From: Butyrivibrio sp. XPD2002
Lineage (GTDB): Bacteria; Bacillota; Clostridia; Lachnospirales; Lachnospiraceae
Assembly: GCF_000423945.1 (NCBI RefSeq)
Contig: NZ_AUIY01000001.1
Coordinates: forward strand, 1 to 64,000
Direction of reading: 5' to 3'
DNA length: 64,000 nucleotides
This document shows positions 36,256-44,293 of the stretch, one piece after another. The notes below the pieces were generated by a model. That model did not search any database. It had not been told where the DNA came from and saw only the letters and a list, made by a program, of their open reading frames with translations. The position numbers and the translations under genes are program-made. Each line of letters opens with the position of its first letter. The first letter of the stretch is position 1.

Positions 36256-38514
36256 ATGAAAAAAGAAGATTTACTTGCTTTATTAAACGACATGACGACT
36301 GAAGAGAAAATTATGCAGCTTGTACAGCTCCCGGGCTCTGCCTTTGAATCGGATTTTGCTGTGACAGGTATTGCTGATGAGGCTTCCTTCGACAAATTAA
36401 AAAAGATGGCAGGAAGTGTACTTGGAATAAGAGGTGCTGAGAAGGTTAAGGCTATTCAGGATGAGTATATGGCAGGTCAGCCACATCATATTCCGCTTTT
36501 GTTCATGCTTGATGTCATCCATGGACATGATACAGTTTTCCCCTGCCCTCTTGGACAGGGCGCAACCTTTGAGCCTGAGGTTTCAAGGAAGGGTGCTGAG
36601 ATTCAGGCAAAAGAAGCAGCTGCAGATGGTATTCAGGTTACCTTTTCTCCCATGGTGGACCTTGTAAGGGATGCAAGATGGGGACGAGTAGTGGAGTCAA
36701 CAGGTGAAGATCCGTATCTTAACGGTGAGATGTCCTCTGCAATGGTTCGCGGCTACCAGGGAGATAATATTGCAGATAAGGAGCATGTTGCTGCCTGTGT
36801 TAAGCACTTTGCAGCTTATGGTGCTTCTGAGGCAGGAAGAGACTATAACAACGTAGAGCTCTCGGAATATGCGTTAAGAGATCAGTACCTTAAGGGTTAT
36901 GATAAGGCAATAGGCGCAGGCGCAAGGCTTGTAATGACCTCCTTCAATACACTGAACGGAATTCCTTCTTCCGGTAACAAGTTGCTCATGAGAGATATTC
37001 TCAGGAAAGAGATGAACTTTGACGGAGTTCTTATTTCCGACTGGGGTGCAATCGGAGAGATGGTACCCTGGGGCTTTGCCAAGGATTTAAAGGAAGCTGC
37101 AAAGCTTGCAATTGAGGCTGGTGTCGACATCGACATGTGTACAGAGAGCTATGCTGCTAATCTTGAGGAGCTTATCTCTTCAGGAAAGGTTGATGGCAAG
37201 CTCCTTGATGAAGCAGTTTTACGAGTTCTTAATCTTAAAAATGATCTTGGACTTTTCGAGGATCCTTATCACGGCGCATCTAAGGTGAGATATGAGGAGA
37301 TCACCTTTTCAGATGAGAGCAGAAAGATTGCAAGGGATGCTGTAAGAAAATCGCTTGTTCTTTTGGAAAACAGAGATGAGGCACTTCCTCTTAAGGACAA
37401 GAAGATAGCACTTATCGGTCCCTATGCAACAGAGAAGAATCTCCATAGCTCATGGGCACTTTCACTTGATCCTGAAAAGACAGTGACAATCATGGAAGCT
37501 GCAGGAGAAAGTAAGGATGTCAGCCTTTTCCTTGGTATGAATCAGGGAGGTGGCCTTGGCGTTCTTAAGGATACAATCGTACGTGTCGCTAAGGGCAGTA
37601 CAATTCTTGATAATGACACTACTCTTGGAATAAGTGAATACCACAGCGACAGCTTTTATGATGATAATGAAAGGCTTCTTGATGAAGCAAAGGCGGTTGC
37701 TGAATGGGCTGACACGGTTGTGCTTTGCCTCGGTGAGGACATCGGACAGTCAGGTGAATCCACAAGCCGCACGGATATCATGCTTCCCGATGTTCAGATG
37801 GAGCTCTTCTATGAGATGAGAAAAATAGCAAAGAAGCTTGTAACTCTTATCTTCACAGGAAGACCTCTTGAGCTTGAGCATATACCGGAGCTTTCAGATG
37901 CGCTTATGATCTGCTGGCGTCCCGGAACAGAGGGCGGACATGGAATATGGGATGTGCTCACAGGTGAATTTTCACCTTCAGGAAAGCTTCCGATGAGCTT
38001 CCCTTACATAGTTGGACAGGAGCCTATTTACTATAACTGCTTCATGACAGGAAGACCCAAGCCGCAGGTTGGACCTTCAAACTTTACTACCAGATATCTG
38101 GATTGCCCTAATGAGGCGAGATATCCCTTTGGCTATGGCCTGACCTATACAAGTTTTGATATCTCTAAGGTAGAGCTTGAAAAGGATAAATTGAGTAAAG
38201 GTACTTCATCAGATAAGATAACAGCCAATGTAAAGGTGACAAATACAGGTGTTGCAGCTGCAACTCAGACTGTTCAGCTTTATATTAGAGATCTTGCCGG
38301 AAGCAGAGTCCGCCCAGTAAAAGAGCTTAAGGGCTTTGAGAAGGTAAGGCTCCTTCCCGGTGAATCCAGGGAAGTCAGCTTTGAGATCAAAGAGGAGATG
38401 CTCAGATTCTGGACTATTGAGAATAAGTTTGACAGCGAAGAAGGGGATTTCAGTGTATTTGTCGGATTTGATTCTGCAACCGACAACGCAGCTGATTTTA
38501 CTCTTGAAGCATAA
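36256..38514 (+). CDS. Glycoside hydrolase family 3 beta-glucosidase (BglX-like, copy 2)
   Basis: This 752-residue enzyme of full BglX-type length lacks a signal peptide, so it should cleave imported beta-glucosides or cello/xylo-oligosaccharides in the cytoplasm. Visible blocks: LLFMLDVIHGHDTVFPCPLG (near residue 80), SPMVDLVRDARWGRVVESTG, the KHFAAYGASEAGRDYN region, and the nucleophile Asp262 in GVLISDWGAIGEM. The alpha/beta domain has LGEDIGQSGESTSRTDI and CWRPGTEGGHGIWDVLTGE. The C-terminal fibronectin III-like domain spans about 640-750 (VKVTNTGVAAATQTVQLYI, RPVKELKGFEKV). The start follows CTGGAGGAAG. Confidence 0.93.
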   Translation: MKKEDLLALLNDMTTEEKIMQLVQLPGSAFESDFAVTGIADEASFDKLKKMAGSVLGIRGAEKVKAIQDEYMAGQPHHIPLLFMLDVIHGHDTVFPCPLGQGATFEPEVSRKGAEIQAKEAAADGIQVTFSPMVDLVRDARWGRVVESTGEDPYLNGEMSSAMVRGYQGDNIADKEHVAACVKHFAAYGASEAGRDYNNVELSEYALRDQYLKGYDKAIGAGARLVMTSFNTLNGIPSSGNKLLMRDILRKEMNFDGVLISDWGAIGEMVPWGFAKDLKEAAKLAIEAGVDIDMCTESYAANLEELISSGKVDGKLLDEAVLRVLNLKNDLGLFEDPYHGASKVRYEEITFSDESRKIARDAVRKSLVLLENRDEALPLKDKKIALIGPYATEKNLHSSWALSLDPEKTVTIMEAAGESKDVSLFLGMNQGGGLGVLKDTIVRVAKGSTILDNDTTLGISEYHSDSFYDDNERLLDEAKAVAEWADTVVLCLGEDIGQSGESTSRTDIMLPDVQMELFYEMRKIAKKLVTLIFTGRPLELEHIPELSDALMICWRPGTEGGHGIWDVLTGEFSPSGKLPMSFPYIVGQEPIYYNCFMTGRPKPQVGPSNFTTRYLDCPNEARYPFGYGLTYTSFDISKVELEKDKLSKGTSSDKITANVKVTNTGVAAATQTVQLYIRDLAGSRVRPVKELKGFEKVRLLPGESREVSFEIKEEMLRFWTIENKFDSEEGDFSVFVGFDSATDNAADFTLEA

Positions 38515-38560
38515 AACTTAGGGCTTTTATTTGCCCAATGTATTTTTTCATGATAATCTA

Positions 38561-38600
38561 ATGTGTGTTTAGGCGTTGGTGCTTAGGCACACATTTTATT
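38561..38600 (+). terminator. Probable hairpin terminator before the ABC-F gene
   Basis: ATGTGTG (38561-38567) pairs with CACACAT (38588-38594), followed by TTTATTT. A smaller GGGC/GCCC hairpin precedes it at 38521-38536. The T-run is short, so read-through into the ABC-F gene is possible. Confidence 0.5.
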
Positions 38601-38613
38601 TGGAGAACTTTTT

Positions 38614-40608
38614 ATGATTTTAAATTGTCATGACTTATCAAAATCATTTGACGGTAAGGATATATTAAAAGGCGTATCTTTTCACATAGAGGACAATGAG
38701 AAGGCTGCTATAGTAGGAATTAACGGAGCAGGTAAGACAACCCTTATAAGGATGCTTATTGGCGAGCTTACGCCGGATACAGGAACTGTCACCCTTTCAA
38801 GGGACACAACGGTCGGATATCTTGCTCAGAACCAGAACATAGACAGCGCTCACAGCATTTACGAAGAACTTCGTGAGATGAAAAGAGACGTTATAGAGCT
38901 TGAAAAAGAGATAAGAAGCGCAGAGGCTCAGATGGACGTTCTCAGGGGCGAGGAGCTGGACAGACTTATGGAGCGCTATGCCCAGATGAACCATGAGTTT
39001 CAGCTTAAGAATGGCTATGCCTGGGAGAGTGAAGTAATTGGCGTTGCCAAGGGTCTTGGCTTTTCAGAGGAGGAATTCGATAAGAGGATTTCAACTCTTT
39101 CCGGTGGTCAGAAGACCAGAGTTGCTCTTGGTAAGCTCCTTCTGCAGAGTCCTGATCTTATTATCCTTGATGAGCCTACGAACCACCTTGATATGAACTC
39201 TATCAAGTGGCTTGAGGGCTACCTTATGAACTACAAGGGAGCTGTGCTTATAGTTTCCCATGATAGATATTTCCTGGACAGAATTGCTCAGAAGGTTATT
39301 GAGATAGATCAGACAAGCGCTGATGTTTATATCGGCAATTACACCGCTTATGCAAAAAAGCGTGAGCAGATAAGAGCTGCCAAGCTCAAGGCATATCTTA
39401 ACCAGCAGGCAGAGATAAAGCATCAGGAAGAGGTAATTGAAAAGCTCAAGCAGTTTAATCGCGAAAAGAGCATCAAGCGTGCCGAGAGCAGAGAAAAGAT
39501 GCTCGATAAGATAGAACGACTTGAAAAGCCTACTGAGGCAAGGGATGATATGAGAATTACCCTCACTCCCTCATGTGTCAGCGGTAATGATGTAATGCAT
39601 GTTGATTCCATCTCCAAGTCCTTTGCCAATGAAAAGCTCTTTGAGAACATTAGCTTTGATATCAAGCGCGGTGAGAAGGTTGCTATTATCGGTGATAACG
39701 GAACCGGTAAGACCACCATGCTGAAGATAATAAACGGAATGGAGAGTCTTGATGACGGAGAGATCACTCTTGGCGTTAAGGTTCACATAGGCTACTACGA
39801 TCAGGAGCATCAGGTGCTTCATGATGAGAAGACTCTGTTTGAGGAGCTATCAGATGCCTATCCATCCATGAATAATACCGAGATCCGTAATACCCTGGCA
39901 GCATTTCTTTTTACAGGGGATGATGTATTTAAGAGGATTGGCGATCTTTCAGGTGGTGAGAAGGGAAGAGTTTCTCTTGCTAAGCTTATGCTTTCGGATG
40001 CTAATTTCCTTATCCTTGATGAGCCTACAAACCACCTTGATATCACCAGTAAGGAAATCCTTGAGGATGCCCTTTCAGGCTACGAGGGAACAGTACTTTA
40101 TGTAAGCCATGACCGTTATTTTATAAATAAGACTGCCACAAGAATTCTTGATCTTAAACACGGCAGAATGATTAATTATTTAGGTAATTACGATTACTAC
40201 ATGGAGCACTGTGAGGAGCAGACCGCAAGAGTTCTTGCTGAGAGCGGAAATGCATCATCCTTTGGAAGAGGCATTGGAATGGACAGCACCTCAGCTGCAA
40301 CCGGCAGCTCCTTTGGTAAGCTTGCAGGAAACAGCAACGCTTCTTCTGACAATTCAGGCTCAGGCGCAGCAGACTGGAAGGCTCAAAAGGAAGAGGCTGC
40401 GAAGAAGAGAAAGCAGGAAGCTGCACTTAAAAAATGTGAAGAAGAGATAGCAAAGCTCGAGGAAAGAAATGAGAGGATAAACGAAGAGCTCTCTGATCCT
40501 GATGTTGCAACTGATCTTGCAAAGGTGAGAAAGCTATCTGATGAGCTTACGGCAAATGAAGAAAGATTAAGCACTCTCTATGATGAGTGGGCAGAATTAT
40601 CAGAATAA
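38614..40608 (+). CDS. ABC-F family ATPase (Uup/YdiF-like ribosome-associated)
   Basis: The 664-residue protein has two ABC cassettes and no membrane segments, as in ABC-F factors that act on the ribosome E site, either in translation control or antibiotic resistance. Cassette 1 has Walker A GINGAGKTTL (near residue 36), signature LSGGQKTRVALGKLLL and Walker B LIILDEPTNHLD. Cassette 2 has GDNGTGKTTM (near 360), LSGGEKGRVSLAKLML and FLILDEPTNHLD. Between them is the Lys-rich linker (AYAKKREQIRAAKLKAYLNQ). A C-terminal Ser/Gly/Asn-rich spacer (about 535-590) leads into a coiled coil. The C-terminal extension suits the Uup/YdiF group rather than the short antibiotic-resistance types; specific function is not assignable. 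Confidence 0.93.
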   Translation: MILNCHDLSKSFDGKDILKGVSFHIEDNEKAAIVGINGAGKTTLIRMLIGELTPDTGTVTLSRDTTVGYLAQNQNIDSAHSIYEELREMKRDVIELEKEIRSAEAQMDVLRGEELDRLMERYAQMNHEFQLKNGYAWESEVIGVAKGLGFSEEEFDKRISTLSGGQKTRVALGKLLLQSPDLIILDEPTNHLDMNSIKWLEGYLMNYKGAVLIVSHDRYFLDRIAQKVIEIDQTSADVYIGNYTAYAKKREQIRAAKLKAYLNQQAEIKHQEEVIEKLKQFNREKSIKRAESREKMLDKIERLEKPTEARDDMRITLTPSCVSGNDVMHVDSISKSFANEKLFENISFDIKRGEKVAIIGDNGTGKTTMLKIINGMESLDDGEITLGVKVHIGYYDQEHQVLHDEKTLFEELSDAYPSMNNTEIRNTLAAFLFTGDDVFKRIGDLSGGEKGRVSLAKLMLSDANFLILDEPTNHLDITSKEILEDALSGYEGTVLYVSHDRYFINKTATRILDLKHGRMINYLGNYDYYMEHCEEQTARVLAESGNASSFGRGIGMDSTSAATGSSFGKLAGNSNASSDNSGSGAADWKAQKEEAAKKRKQEAALKKCEEEIAKLEERNERINEELSDPDVATDLAKVRKLSDELTANEERLSTLYDEWAELSE

Positions 40609-40610
40609 AA

Positions 40611-40636
40611 AAATGCTCCGGGAAACCGGAGCATTT
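40611..40636. terminator. Terminator hairpin between convergent ABC-F and orphan genes
   Basis: AAATGCTCCGG (40611-40621), loop GAAA, CCGGAGCATTT (40626-40636): an 11-bp perfect stem. The A-run on its left (40607-40613) gives a T-run for the minus-strand gene. The plus-strand T-run (TTTCTGTTATT) is weaker. Confidence 0.8.
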
Positions 40637-40648
40637 CTGTTATTCACG

Positions 40649-40984
40649 TTAAGCAAAGGCGTCAAATGAGCTTCCACTCTGACCATAGGAGTAGCCTGTC
40701 ATATCGCGGCCATATCCAACTGTCGTATTTCCGAATTTGGAAGCAATGTTGTTGTACTGCTGACTAACCTTTAAGGCTTCATCCTTGCCATCAGTACTAG
40801 CGACTTCACCGATCTTTACCTCCTGGGCATTTGGATATACCACAGGCGGGACGGTTGCCACGTCGCCTACAGCTTTATGTTTGTCATAAACATCTGAAAC
40901 AGGAGCCTGATTGGATAAGCTCAGGTTCATAGGCTTGGTCTGGTAGATATCGTATCCGTTAATTCCTCCGATTGACATTCCCAT
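40649..40984 (-). CDS. Small orphan protein, 111 residues, unknown function
   Basis: I do not recognise this protein. It starts GMSIGGINGYDIYQ and ends in a Gly/Tyr/Ser-rich tail (GYGRDMTGYSYGQSGSSFDA). It has no signal peptide, membrane segment or Cys. A central Ala/Val/Pro stretch (ATVPPVVYPNAQEVKIGEV) is followed by a short helical part (DEALKVSQQYNNIASKFG). The start is supported by GTGAGGG 7 bases upstream on the minus strand, and it has its own terminator, so it is probably a real expressed gene. The Gly-Asn-Tyr composition is reminiscent of small secreted or motility-associated proteins, but nothing shows that. Confidence 0.6.
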   Translation of the reverse strand: MGMSIGGINGYDIYQTKPMNLSLSNQAPVSDVYDKHKAVGDVATVPPVVYPNAQEVKIGEVASTDGKDEALKVSQQYNNIASKFGNTTVGYGRDMTGYSYGQSGSSFDAFA

Positions 40985-41194
40985 AATATAACCCTCACAA
41001 CTTCAAAAAAAGGACACACGAAGTTATTTATTATTATAAATTCCAATTCGAAACAAAGCATAAACTTACTATTAAAGAAAACCTAAATATGCACTTTTTC
41101 GAAACAATTTTTCACCGGAAAATGCCGAATATGAAAGGATTTTTCACGTTTATTAAATTTATGGGAAATGATGTTGTATAGGCAATTTCACACA

Positions 41195-41222
41195 TTGACT
41201 AAATTTTAACAGATAGTATAAT
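41195..41222 (+). promoter_or_regulatory. rex: rex promoter with a Rex-like operator
   Basis: TTGACT (41195-41200) and TATAAT (41217-41222) are 16 bases apart. TTGACTAAATTTTAACAG (41195-41212) matches the Rex operator TTGTTAAN4TTAACAA at 10 of 14 defined positions, with a near-perfect right half, so autorepression by Rex is likely. The rest of the 312-base gap (40985-41296) between the orphan gene and rex is AT-rich, with no coding signal or further structure that I can support. Confidence 0.6.
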
Positions 41223-41296
41223 TAAATATAACCGAATTTTCAGTGCTAATTAATGAAAAACATAATATATTCGGTGAAGTTAAGTTTGGAGGAAAC

Positions 41297-41944
41297 ATGA
41301 CAAGAAAAGATATTTCCCAGGCGGTTATCAGCCGCCTGCCACGATATTTCAGATACCTTGGAGAGCTTAAGGACCGGGGCATTACACGTATATCATCTCA
41401 GGAATTAAGCGATATTATGAAGGTTACTGCTTCACAGATAAGGCAGGATTTTAATAATTTTGGCGGATTTGGTCAGCAGGGTTACGGATATAATGTGGAG
41501 TATCTGTATGATGAGATTGGTAAGATTTTAGGCCTTGGAAAAGAGCATACTCTTATTATTATCGGAGCAGGGCATCTTGGACAGGCGCTTTCAGGCTACA
41601 ACAATTTTTTTAACAGGGGATTTATTTTTAAAGGCGCGTTTGATTTAAATCCTGAGCTTCACGGTAAGAAGATAAGGGATATTGAGATCAGACCAGTAGA
41701 GGAGATTGAAAAGTTTGTTAGGGACAACAAAATTGAGATAGCAGTTCTTACGATTCCAAAGGATCAGGCTGTCCCTATGGCGGACAAGCTTGTGAAATGC
41801 GGAATAAAGGCAATATGGAATTTTGCGCATGTGGATCTTGAACTGCCGGATTATGTGCAGGTAGAAAATGTACATCTTTCAGATTCGCTGATGAAGCTTA
41901 CCTACAGCGTAGAGAGATACGAAAAATCGCATAATCTGAAGTAG
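41297..41944 (+). CDS. rex: Redox-sensing transcriptional repressor Rex
   Basis: Rex is a dimeric repressor that senses the NADH/NAD+ ratio and controls fermentation and redox genes. The 215-residue protein has an N-terminal winged helix (RLPRYFRYLGELKDRGITRI, ISSQELSDIMKVTASQIRQD, FNNFGGFGQQGYGYNVEYL) and a C-terminal Rossmann NADH domain (IIIGAGHLGQAL near residue 90; FDLNPELHG). The longer frame from 41243 is rejected: ATG at 41297 has GGAGGA at the correct spacing and gives the family N-terminus. It heads an operon with an unknown coiled-coil gene, nnrE-nnrD and alr. Confidence 0.97.
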   Translation: MTRKDISQAVISRLPRYFRYLGELKDRGITRISSQELSDIMKVTASQIRQDFNNFGGFGQQGYGYNVEYLYDEIGKILGLGKEHTLIIIGAGHLGQALSGYNNFFNRGFIFKGAFDLNPELHGKKIRDIEIRPVEEIEKFVRDNKIEIAVLTIPKDQAVPMADKLVKCGIKAIWNFAHVDLELPDYVQVENVHLSDSLMKLTYSVERYEKSHNLK

Positions 41945-41967
41945 TATAACCATATGAGGGAGCCGAT

Positions 41968-42657
41968 ATGGCGAAGGACAGTAGCACTTATTCCGATGCA
42001 CTCGTTGGAAAGGATGTCCCAGTTCTTTTCAAGGACCAAAAATGGCAGGATCTTTTCGTGCTGAGCCCTAAGACTGCAAGAATTAAGCAGCTTGAGGCGG
42101 AGCTTATTAAGCTTGTGGCGACGCAGGAAAAGACCAGAGAAAAGATCAAGGATATCAAGAGGCTTAAGAAAAAGCTTCTTGGTGAAATCGTTGTACTTAG
42201 GGATGATGCGGATAAGAATCCCAAGCAGCGTAAGAAGATAGAGGCTGAGATTGATGATCACACCCGTCTTATCAAGGAATGTAATGAGAAGATAGAGGAG
42301 TGTGAGGACAATATGCTCGGTCTCCCTAGGGAAATCTATCAGGCAAATTTTAAGCTTATGATTGAAACCATGAATCTTTTCTATAAGAAGATGCATGACA
42401 ACACCGTAGAAATAGATGCCATTGACGAGTGGGTATCTCAGGTCAGAGTCAAGCTTAAGAAGAATGTCATCAGATTGCAGGAAAAGGAGATAGAGAACTT
42501 TAACGTCTATTCTTACATGCATAACATTTTCGGTCCCGAGGTCATAGACCTTTTTGATCTTAAGTATGATCCCGATAAGCGACATCCAGTATTAAAAGCC
42601 GGTATGAAAGAACAAGATGGGATAATCGTAGAAGATGAAAAATTTACCGATAGTTGA
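41968..42657 (+). CDS. Coiled-coil protein of unknown function in the rex operon
   Basis: The 229-residue soluble protein has no family I can name. The first 35 residues (GKDVPVLFKDQKWQDLFVLS) may form a small ordered motif. Residues about 36-115 are a highly charged coiled coil (Lys/Glu-rich, LKKKLLGEIVVLRDDADKNP), followed by a helical region (about 116-175) and a C-terminal segment with NVYSYMHNIFGPEVIDLFDL and YDPDKRHPVL. It has no signal peptide or TM. It lies 23 bases after rex (SD GAGGGAG) and overlaps nnrE-nnrD by 23 bases, so it is tightly co-expressed with NAD(H) sensing and repair. I believe homologues sit near rex in other Lachnospiraceae, but cannot verify this. Confidence 0.75.
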   Translation: MAKDSSTYSDALVGKDVPVLFKDQKWQDLFVLSPKTARIKQLEAELIKLVATQEKTREKIKDIKRLKKKLLGEIVVLRDDADKNPKQRKKIEAEIDDHTRLIKECNEKIEECEDNMLGLPREIYQANFKLMIETMNLFYKKMHDNTVEIDAIDEWVSQVRVKLKKNVIRLQEKEIENFNVYSYMHNIFGPEVIDLFDLKYDPDKRHPVLKAGMKEQDGIIVEDEKFTDS

Positions 42658-44275
42658 CAAGAATTCAAAATATGTTGTAAGCGCTGCCGAAATGAAAAGG
42701 TGCGATCAGACCACGATCGACCACTTTGGAATTCCACAGGATGTACTGATGGAGAGGGCGGCGCTTTCTATATGCAAATATGTAAAGAAGGCTCTTTTGC
42801 CATCCGGCAGAGTCCTTATTTTTGCGGGAAGCGGTAATAACGGCGGAGACGGAATTGCGGCCGCAAGAATCCTTCACCAGGAGGGAATTCAGGTTACGCT
42901 TATTCTGGTTAATCACAGCCTTCATGAAAAGGCGTCTGCCTCCAAAAGGTCTACAGCCTGCAGCGCTCAGCTAAAGATAGCGCTTACCTATGGCGTCAAT
43001 GTGATCGACTTTGCTTCCAGCACGATAAATGCTGAGATAAAAAAGAGCGACGTAATTGTAGATGCAATGCTTGGAATAGGCTGCAGGAGGAATCTCGAAG
43101 GCGACTATCTGTCAGCGGTTTGCGAGATAAATTATGCAAGAGAGGACTTTGATGATAAGGTGCCTCATGTTATTGCTGCAGATATACCTACCGGAATTAA
43201 TTCCGATACGGGACAGGTTCAGGGACATGCCATTTGTGCGGATGAGACAGTGACCTTTGGATTTCTTAAAATGGGCTGCGCTTTTTATCCCGGAGCTGCT
43301 CACTCAGGTGAAATCCATATCGTCAATGTAGGTATTACGGAAGCAGGATTCCTTGAGGATATGCCACTGTTTAAATACATTGATATTATTGATAATAACA
43401 AGGCATCAGGACTTCTTCTTCCGCCCAGGAATCCCGCAGGAAACAAGGGATCCTTTGGTAAGGTGCTAGTAGCTGCAGGAAGCAGAAAGATAAGCGGAGC
43501 CTGCATTATGGCTGCCGAAAGCTGCCTTAGAAGCGGCGCCGGAATGGTGAGGGTGTTTACCGAAAAGACTAATCTGTCTGCGATTCAGACGCTTTTACCT
43601 GAGGCTATGACCGATATTTATTCTGAAGAAGCCTTTGAAGGCCTTGATGATAATGAGCTTGAAGAGGATAAAGAGACACTTCTGAAAGCCCTTAGCTGGT
43701 CTGATGCTGTTGTATGCGGACCTGGCATAGGAAAGGGCAGCTCAGGCAGAGAGATACTTAAGCTTATCCTTAAAAATGCAGGCAATACACTTATCCTTGA
43801 TGCTGATGCGCTTAATATAATTGCTGAGGATAACGAGATCAGAAGGCTTGTGTGTGATTATGAGGCTGATATTATAATGACACCTCATCTTGCCGAGTTT
43901 TCGAGACTTATAGGTAAAAACATACATGACAGCCGGAACTGTTTAATAGATGAAGCCATAAAACTTGCAAAAGAATTTCATGCGAGTATTATATGTAAAG
44001 ACGCAAGAAGTGTTATTACCGACGGAGAAAGGAATTTTATCAATCTGAGCGGTAATGACGGAATGGCCACCGCAGGAAGCGGTGATGTGCTTGCAGGACT
44101 CCTTGGAGCCCTTGTGCTTTCAGGCTTTTCAAGCGCTATTGAGGCAGCTGTAACAGGAGCATTTCTTCACGGCTTAGCCGGTGATATGGCTGCTATTAAG
44201 CACGGCAGACAGGGAATGACCGCAAGAGATATATCCGGAAGCTTGCGTGATATTTTTTCCGGAAAAACTATTTAA
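42635..44275 (+). CDS. nnrE-nnrD: Bifunctional NAD(P)H-hydrate epimerase / ADP-dependent NAD(P)H-hydrate dehydratase
   Basis: This fusion repairs damaged NADHX/NADPHX. The N-terminal epimerase (about residues 1-235, YjeF_N type) has FAGSGNNGGDGIAAARIL and VDAMLGIGC with the AADIPTGINSDTGQVQG loop. The C-terminal dehydratase (about 250-546, ribokinase-like) has FGKVLVAAGSRKISGACIMA, VVCGPGIGKG, LILDADALNIIA, MTPHLAEFSRLIG and the signature NDGMATAGSGDVLAGLLGAL. Total 546 residues, the normal fusion size. It overlaps the upstream coiled-coil gene by 23 bases and is followed by alr 18 bases later, an arrangement common in Firmicutes. Confidence 0.95.
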   Translation: MKNLPIVDKNSKYVVSAAEMKRCDQTTIDHFGIPQDVLMERAALSICKYVKKALLPSGRVLIFAGSGNNGGDGIAAARILHQEGIQVTLILVNHSLHEKASASKRSTACSAQLKIALTYGVNVIDFASSTINAEIKKSDVIVDAMLGIGCRRNLEGDYLSAVCEINYAREDFDDKVPHVIAADIPTGINSDTGQVQGHAICADETVTFGFLKMGCAFYPGAAHSGEIHIVNVGITEAGFLEDMPLFKYIDIIDNNKASGLLLPPRNPAGNKGSFGKVLVAAGSRKISGACIMAAESCLRSGAGMVRVFTEKTNLSAIQTLLPEAMTDIYSEEAFEGLDDNELEEDKETLLKALSWSDAVVCGPGIGKGSSGREILKLILKNAGNTLILDADALNIIAEDNEIRRLVCDYEADIIMTPHLAEFSRLIGKNIHDSRNCLIDEAIKLAKEFHASIICKDARSVITDGERNFINLSGNDGMATAGSGDVLAGLLGALVLSGFSSAIEAAVTGAFLHGLAGDMAAIKHGRQGMTARDISGSLRDIFSGKTI

Positions 44276-44293
44276 AAAAGAGGCAATATTGTA

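Noticed and set aside
33006-38514. Tandem duplication of the two GH3 genes
   Set aside because: Motifs, domain lengths and the C-terminal domain differ too much for a local duplication.
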